This document shows positions 5,713 through 7,651 of a stretch of 7,651 nucleotides of DNA, piece after piece. How positions within the stretch are numbered: the first letter of the stretch is position 1; the number at the start of each line of letters is the position of its first letter. The notes beneath the pieces are model-generated. The model was not told the DNA's origin and did no database searches. It saw only the letters and a program-made list of their open reading frames with translations. The translations under genes were made by a program, and so were the position numbers. Source of the DNA: an uncultured Fimbriimonadales bacterium (GTDB lineage Bacteria; Armatimonadota; Fimbriimonadia; Fimbriimonadales; GBS-DC); contig CALGZO010000196.1 in assembly GCA_937934465.1 (NCBI GenBank), forward strand, positions 1 through 7,651, in the 5' to 3' direction.

Positions 5713-6135
5713 CTATTGCCCCTGAGGTTGCTGATTGAGTGGGATGGTGTAGGTTTCGGGCGCGCCTGGGGGCTGGATGCCGTATTCGCCAGTGCGTGGT
5801 TCCAAGCGCACATCGCCGATGCTGGGCGGCGGCGCGGGTTGCGTAGGCATGTTCTGACTGGCGGGCGGCGGCGCGTCGTAGCGGTTCGGCGGCGGCAGGT
5901 TCACCGCGCCTGTGTCGGGCGGCGCGCCCCCCGATCCGCCCGATTGACTTGCAGGCGGGTTCTCCATCACCACAGGCGGCGCGGCGCGCACCCCGCGCTC
6001 GATCTCTGTCTGCGCCTCGCGCTGCTGCTCGGCAATCGCGCGCTGCACATCTGCCTCCGTGTACGACCGACGCTGACAGCCCACGAAGACTAACGCCATC
6101 CACAGCGCCACAATACACCAAAGGACTCTACGCAT
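5713..6135 (-). CDS. Small proline-rich putative lipoprotein
   Basis: A 140-residue protein with no family I recognise. The N-terminus is a short basic start (MRR) followed by a hydrophobic stretch to G19-C20 (residues 4-20), with VFVGC at 16-20. This resembles a lipoprotein signal peptide, although Phe at the -3 position departs from the usual lipobox. Residues 24-47 form a charged, probably helical segment, and most of the rest (about 51-140) is low-complexity Pro/Gly/Ala/Gln-rich with several PPP runs, as in an extended wall- or periplasm-spanning linker. The start at 6135 was chosen because AGGAG (6142-6146) is 6 bases upstream; an ATG two codons earlier abuts the AGGAG, and the longer open frame to 6231 would overlap murB and lack a signal sequence. 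It lies 21 bases upstream of the PilC/GspF gene and 58 bases downstream of murB. Confidence 0.75.
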   Translation of the reverse strand: MRRVLWCIVALWMALVFVGCQRRSYTEADVQRAIAEQQREAQTEIERGVRAAPPVVMENPPASQSGGSGGAPPDTGAVNLPPPNRYDAPPPASQNMPTQPAPPPSIGDVRLEPRTGEYGIQPPGAPETYTIPLNQQPQGQ

Positions 6136-6141
6136 AGCCAT

Positions 6142-6146
6142 CTCCT
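6142..6146 (-). promoter_or_regulatory. Ribosome binding site deciding the lipoprotein start
   Basis: AGGAG on the minus strand is followed by ATGGCT and then ATG. The first ATG directly abuts the AGGAG, so the second at 6135, six bases away, is the likely start. Confidence 0.6.
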
Positions 6147-6154
6147 GTTCAGGC

Positions 6155-6185
6155 GGGGTCTCGCTCCGACGCAGCGAGCGTCCCC
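6155..6185 (-). other. Imperfect hairpin in the leader of the lipoprotein gene
   Basis: Arms of GGGG plus CTCGCT pair with AGCGAG plus CCCC around a 7-base loop, with unpaired bases (CG/T or A) between the two stem blocks. It lies between the murB stop and the lipoprotein Shine-Dalgarno. No T-run follows, so a simple intrinsic terminator is unlikely; it could be an RNA structure that reduces read-through or stabilises the downstream message. Confidence 0.45.
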
Positions 6186-6192
6186 AGCTGGT

Positions 6193-6198
6193 ATTATG
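6193..6198 (-). promoter_or_regulatory. Possible extended -10 (TGC-CATAAT) for the lipoprotein gene
   Basis: CATAAT on the minus strand is preceded by TGC, giving an extended -10 pattern, and overlaps the murB stop codon. Start would be near 6186, with a leader of about 50 bases containing the hairpin. Its first base departs from consensus and it lacks the GG of the other boxes here. Confidence 0.25.
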
Positions 6199-7177
6199 GC
6201 ATATTCGCCTCGCCGTTCCAATCGCCCACACGCAGCACCTCGCGTTCTAATAGCACGCCGTAGGTTTCGTAGACCACGCGCTCGATATGTTGCGCCAGAT
6301 GCTCAAAATCGCGCGCGGTCGCCCAGCCACGATTGATGAGGAAGTTGGCGTGCTTGCGCGAGACGCTCGCGCCGCCGACTGTGTAGCCTTTCAGTCCGCA
6401 CGCTTCAATCAGGTAGCCTGCGGGCACGACGCCTGCCGCGCGCATCGGCGCAGGTAGGTTCGGAATCCGTTCGGCTAACGCGCGGTCGTACACATTCTTG
6501 AAGAAGCTGCCTGCCGAGGATTCGGGGGGCTGTTTGAGGATGCGTTGGCGTTGGAACTCGCGTGCGCGTTGCAAGATAGCGCGTCGGCAGTCGGGCTGCA
6601 GGCGCATCCGCACCGCGAGCAGGCTGGTCGGCGGCGCGTTCGGACGACGCAGGCGACTGTCGCGATACGAGAACTCCATCCACTCAGGCGGCACGCGCAT
6701 GCGCACGCCTTCCGCCACCAAGTCCAGCTCAATCAGGAGGTCGGCGATGTTGCTGCGGTACGCGCCCGCGTTGGAGACCAGCGCGCCGCCAAGCGTGCCG
6801 GGAATGCCCACGGCGAACTCCAAACCGCTCAGCCCTGCCTGCGCCGTCTTCAAAAACACATCGCGGAACGCGACGCCCGTCTCCGCGTAGGTCTCCACGC
6901 CGATATCCATCCGTTGGCAGGCGTTGTAGACCACCAAGGCGTGCAGCCCCTTGTCGCTGACCAGAATGTTGCTGCCGTGCCCCATAATGAACAGGGGCAC
7001 GGCGTGCTGGTGCGCCCAGAGGGAGATACGGGCGAACTCTTCGAGGGCGCGTGTTTTGTAGAAGAGCGCGGCGGGACCTCCCACGCGCAGGGTGGTGTGG
7101 CGACGGAGCGGCTCTGCACGGCGCGGAACGCCGATACAGAGCCGCGTCAGAGGTTCCAGCAGTGCGTCCCAGTTCAT
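6194..7177 (-). CDS. murB: UDP-N-acetylenolpyruvoylglucosamine reductase (MurB)
   Basis: MurB is the FAD- and NADPH-dependent cytoplasmic enzyme that reduces UDP-GlcNAc-enolpyruvate to UDP-MurNAc, the second committed step of peptidoglycan synthesis. The 327-residue reading shows the FAD-binding blocks PLFIMGHGSNILVSD (61-75) and EFAVGIPGTLGGALVSNAG (120-138), the SYRDSRLR segment with the conserved Arg at 172, the SAGSFFKN loop with the likely proton-donor Ser224, and PAGYLIEACGLKG...GGASVSRKHANF (252-279), ending in LLEREVLRVG (309-318) with the conserved catalytic-type Glu. The SAGSFFKN block and overall length point to the type II form. The frame is open to 7387, but the extra 70 residues are a shadow of rpmB; the ATG at 7177 overlaps the rpmB stop as ATGA. 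murB usually sits in the division/cell wall cluster, so pairing with rpmB is unusual. Confidence 0.95.
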   Translation of the reverse strand: MNWDALLEPLTRLCIGVPRRAEPLRRHTTLRVGGPAALFYKTRALEEFARISLWAHQHAVPLFIMGHGSNILVSDKGLHALVVYNACQRMDIGVETYAETGVAFRDVFLKTAQAGLSGLEFAVGIPGTLGGALVSNAGAYRSNIADLLIELDLVAEGVRMRVPPEWMEFSYRDSRLRRPNAPPTSLLAVRMRLQPDCRRAILQRAREFQRQRILKQPPESSAGSFFKNVYDRALAERIPNLPAPMRAAGVVPAGYLIEACGLKGYTVGGASVSRKHANFLINRGWATARDFEHLAQHIERVVYETYGVLLEREVLRVGDWNGEANMP

Positions 7178-7398
7178 CCGATGGCGCGCAGCACCTTGCC
7201 CGCCTTGATACAGCGCGTGCAGACCCGGATGCGGCGCACGGTCTTGCCGCCGTTCACATACGCGCGCACCGTCTGCAGGTTCGGCGACCACTGGCGCTTC
7301 GTTTTCGGGGCGCGGTATCGCCACTGCCCCGAATGCTTGTGCTGGATACTGTTGCCGAACATCGGACCTTTGCCGCAGATTTCGCAAACCTGTGCCAT
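7174..7398 (-). CDS. rpmB: Large ribosomal subunit protein bL28
   Basis: Ribosomal protein L28 of the 50S subunit, 74 residues, a typical length. It begins AQVCEICGKGPMFGNSIQHKHSG (2-24), the family's signature N-terminus, and continues with TKRQWSPNLQTVRA (33-46) and IRVCTRCIKAGKV (57-69). The Cys pairs at 5/8 and 60/63 make it the zinc-ribbon (C+) form. A strong Shine-Dalgarno, GAGGAGG at 7404-7410, ends 5 bases before the ATG, and a TATAAT box lies 26 bases upstream. Its TGA overlaps the murB ATG, so murB is probably translated by coupling. Identity is secure. Confidence 0.98.
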   Translation of the reverse strand: MAQVCEICGKGPMFGNSIQHKHSGQWRYRAPKTKRQWSPNLQTVRAYVNGGKTVRRIRVCTRCIKAGKVLRAIG

Positions 7399-7403
7399 CG
7401 TTG

Positions 7404-7410
7404 CCTCCTC
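7404..7410 (-). promoter_or_regulatory. Ribosome binding site of rpmB (GAGGAGG)
   Basis: A near-perfect anti-Shine-Dalgarno match 5 bases from the rpmB ATG. It contrasts with the three minus-strand genes here that lack such a site. Confidence 0.75.
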
Positions 7411-7424
7411 GTTCTCAGTAGGTG

Positions 7425-7432
7425 ATTATACC
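7425..7432 (-). promoter_or_regulatory. Candidate -10 box (GGTATAAT) for rpmB-murB
   Basis: A consensus TATAAT preceded by GG lies 26 bases before the rpmB ATG; start near 7418 would give a leader of about 20 bases including the Shine-Dalgarno. The TAA inside TATAAT is also the stop codon of the upstream gene (7426-7428). No clear -35 is visible upstream. Confidence 0.6.
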
Positions 7433-7651
7433 CTATGCAGCGTCTTTGCGCTGGGTGGGCGACTCTGCAGGTCGGGGAAGCAGCCCACCTGCAAGCCCTC
7501 AATCATGCTCACAGGTTCGCAATATCCGGGTTCAGTGCGTCCTGAACCGCAGAAGAACATCCCAACGACTTCCACGCCATGCGCGCCCGCTTCCAGCTGG
7601 GGCAGAATCATCTGCCCCAGCTTGTATGCCGCTGCGCGCGGCGTGATGAAC
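7426..7651 (-). CDS. Unidentified protein, C-terminal 74 residues only
   Basis: The reading frame enters at the right edge and ends at TAA 7426-7428, so only the C-terminus is visible. It contains KLGQMILPQLEAGAHGVEVVGMFFCGSG (about 10-37), then EGLQVGCFPDLQSRP (about 51-65). The pattern of a helix, a hydrophobic VEVVGMFF strand and a closing GxFPDL stretch faintly recalls DsrE-like small sulfur-relay domains, but I cannot confirm this and the spacing is short for that family. It is read as coding because the frame is open to the edge, codon use matches the neighbours and the stop meets the rpmB promoter box. An internal ATG (7611) could start a 61-residue protein, but the continuing open frame makes a longer gene more likely. 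Confidence 0.6.
   Translation of the reverse strand, partial: FITPRAAAYKLGQMILPQLEAGAHGVEVVGMFFCGSGRTEPGYCEPVSMIEGLQVGCFPDLQSRPPSAKTLHRV

Noticed and set aside
5509..6093. Plus-strand open frame of 194 codons across the lipoprotein and PilC/GspF start
   Set aside because: It is Arg-rich, shows no recognisable motif and is antisense to two better supported genes.
7178..7387. N-terminal extension of murB
   Set aside because: The added residues are the rpmB sequence in another frame and resemble no MurB N-terminus.

Overview
The window is GC-rich, gene-dense bacterial chromosome. I see no phage, transposase, CRISPR, tRNA or rRNA signal. The organism makes peptidoglycan (murB), respires through complex I (nuoD), carries an inner-membrane protein of the type IV pilus/type II secretion family, and has a LolA-like protein and a candidate lipoprotein. 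Together these suggest a free-living, probably diderm bacterium. Gene content, protein flavour and the hairpin repeat array remind me of Armatimonadota (Fimbriimonadales-like hot-spring genomes). That placement is an impression, not a demonstrated assignment.

Layout, right to left on the minus strand: the 3' end of an unidentified gene (7426 to the window end); rpmB (ribosomal protein L28) and murB, joined by a 4-base ATGA overlap; a small proline-rich candidate lipoprotein; a PilC/GspF-type membrane protein; an intergenic block of five short palindromes (about 4349-4486); and a membrane-anchored J-domain/TPR protein. This leftward set meets a rightward pair head to head with only 6 bases between stop codons. 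The pair is a LolA-like protein lacking a signal peptide and a SAM-dependent methyltransferase, whose ORFs overlap by 23 bases. Left of that pair, across a roughly 100-base divergent region, lie a DUF4230 membrane protein and nuoD, both on the minus strand; nuoD runs off the left edge.

Most genes are housekeeping or generic envelope functions, and I found no convincing new defence, toxin or biosynthetic system. Two non-coding patterns deserve attention. First, a recurring GGTAYAMT box, like a -10 element preceded by GG, lies directly upstream of five genes. In three of them (nuoD, DUF4230, pilC/gspF) it ends 6-9 bases before the ATG and no well-placed ribosome binding site is present, which predicts leaderless transcripts. 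In the two where it lies farther upstream (rpmB, LolA-like) a good Shine-Dalgarno is present. Second, the palindrome array between pilC/gspF and the J-protein gene is a modular two-unit repeat. One palindrome arm supplies the stop codon of the pilC/gspF gene, so the element may have inserted at or rewritten the end of that gene.
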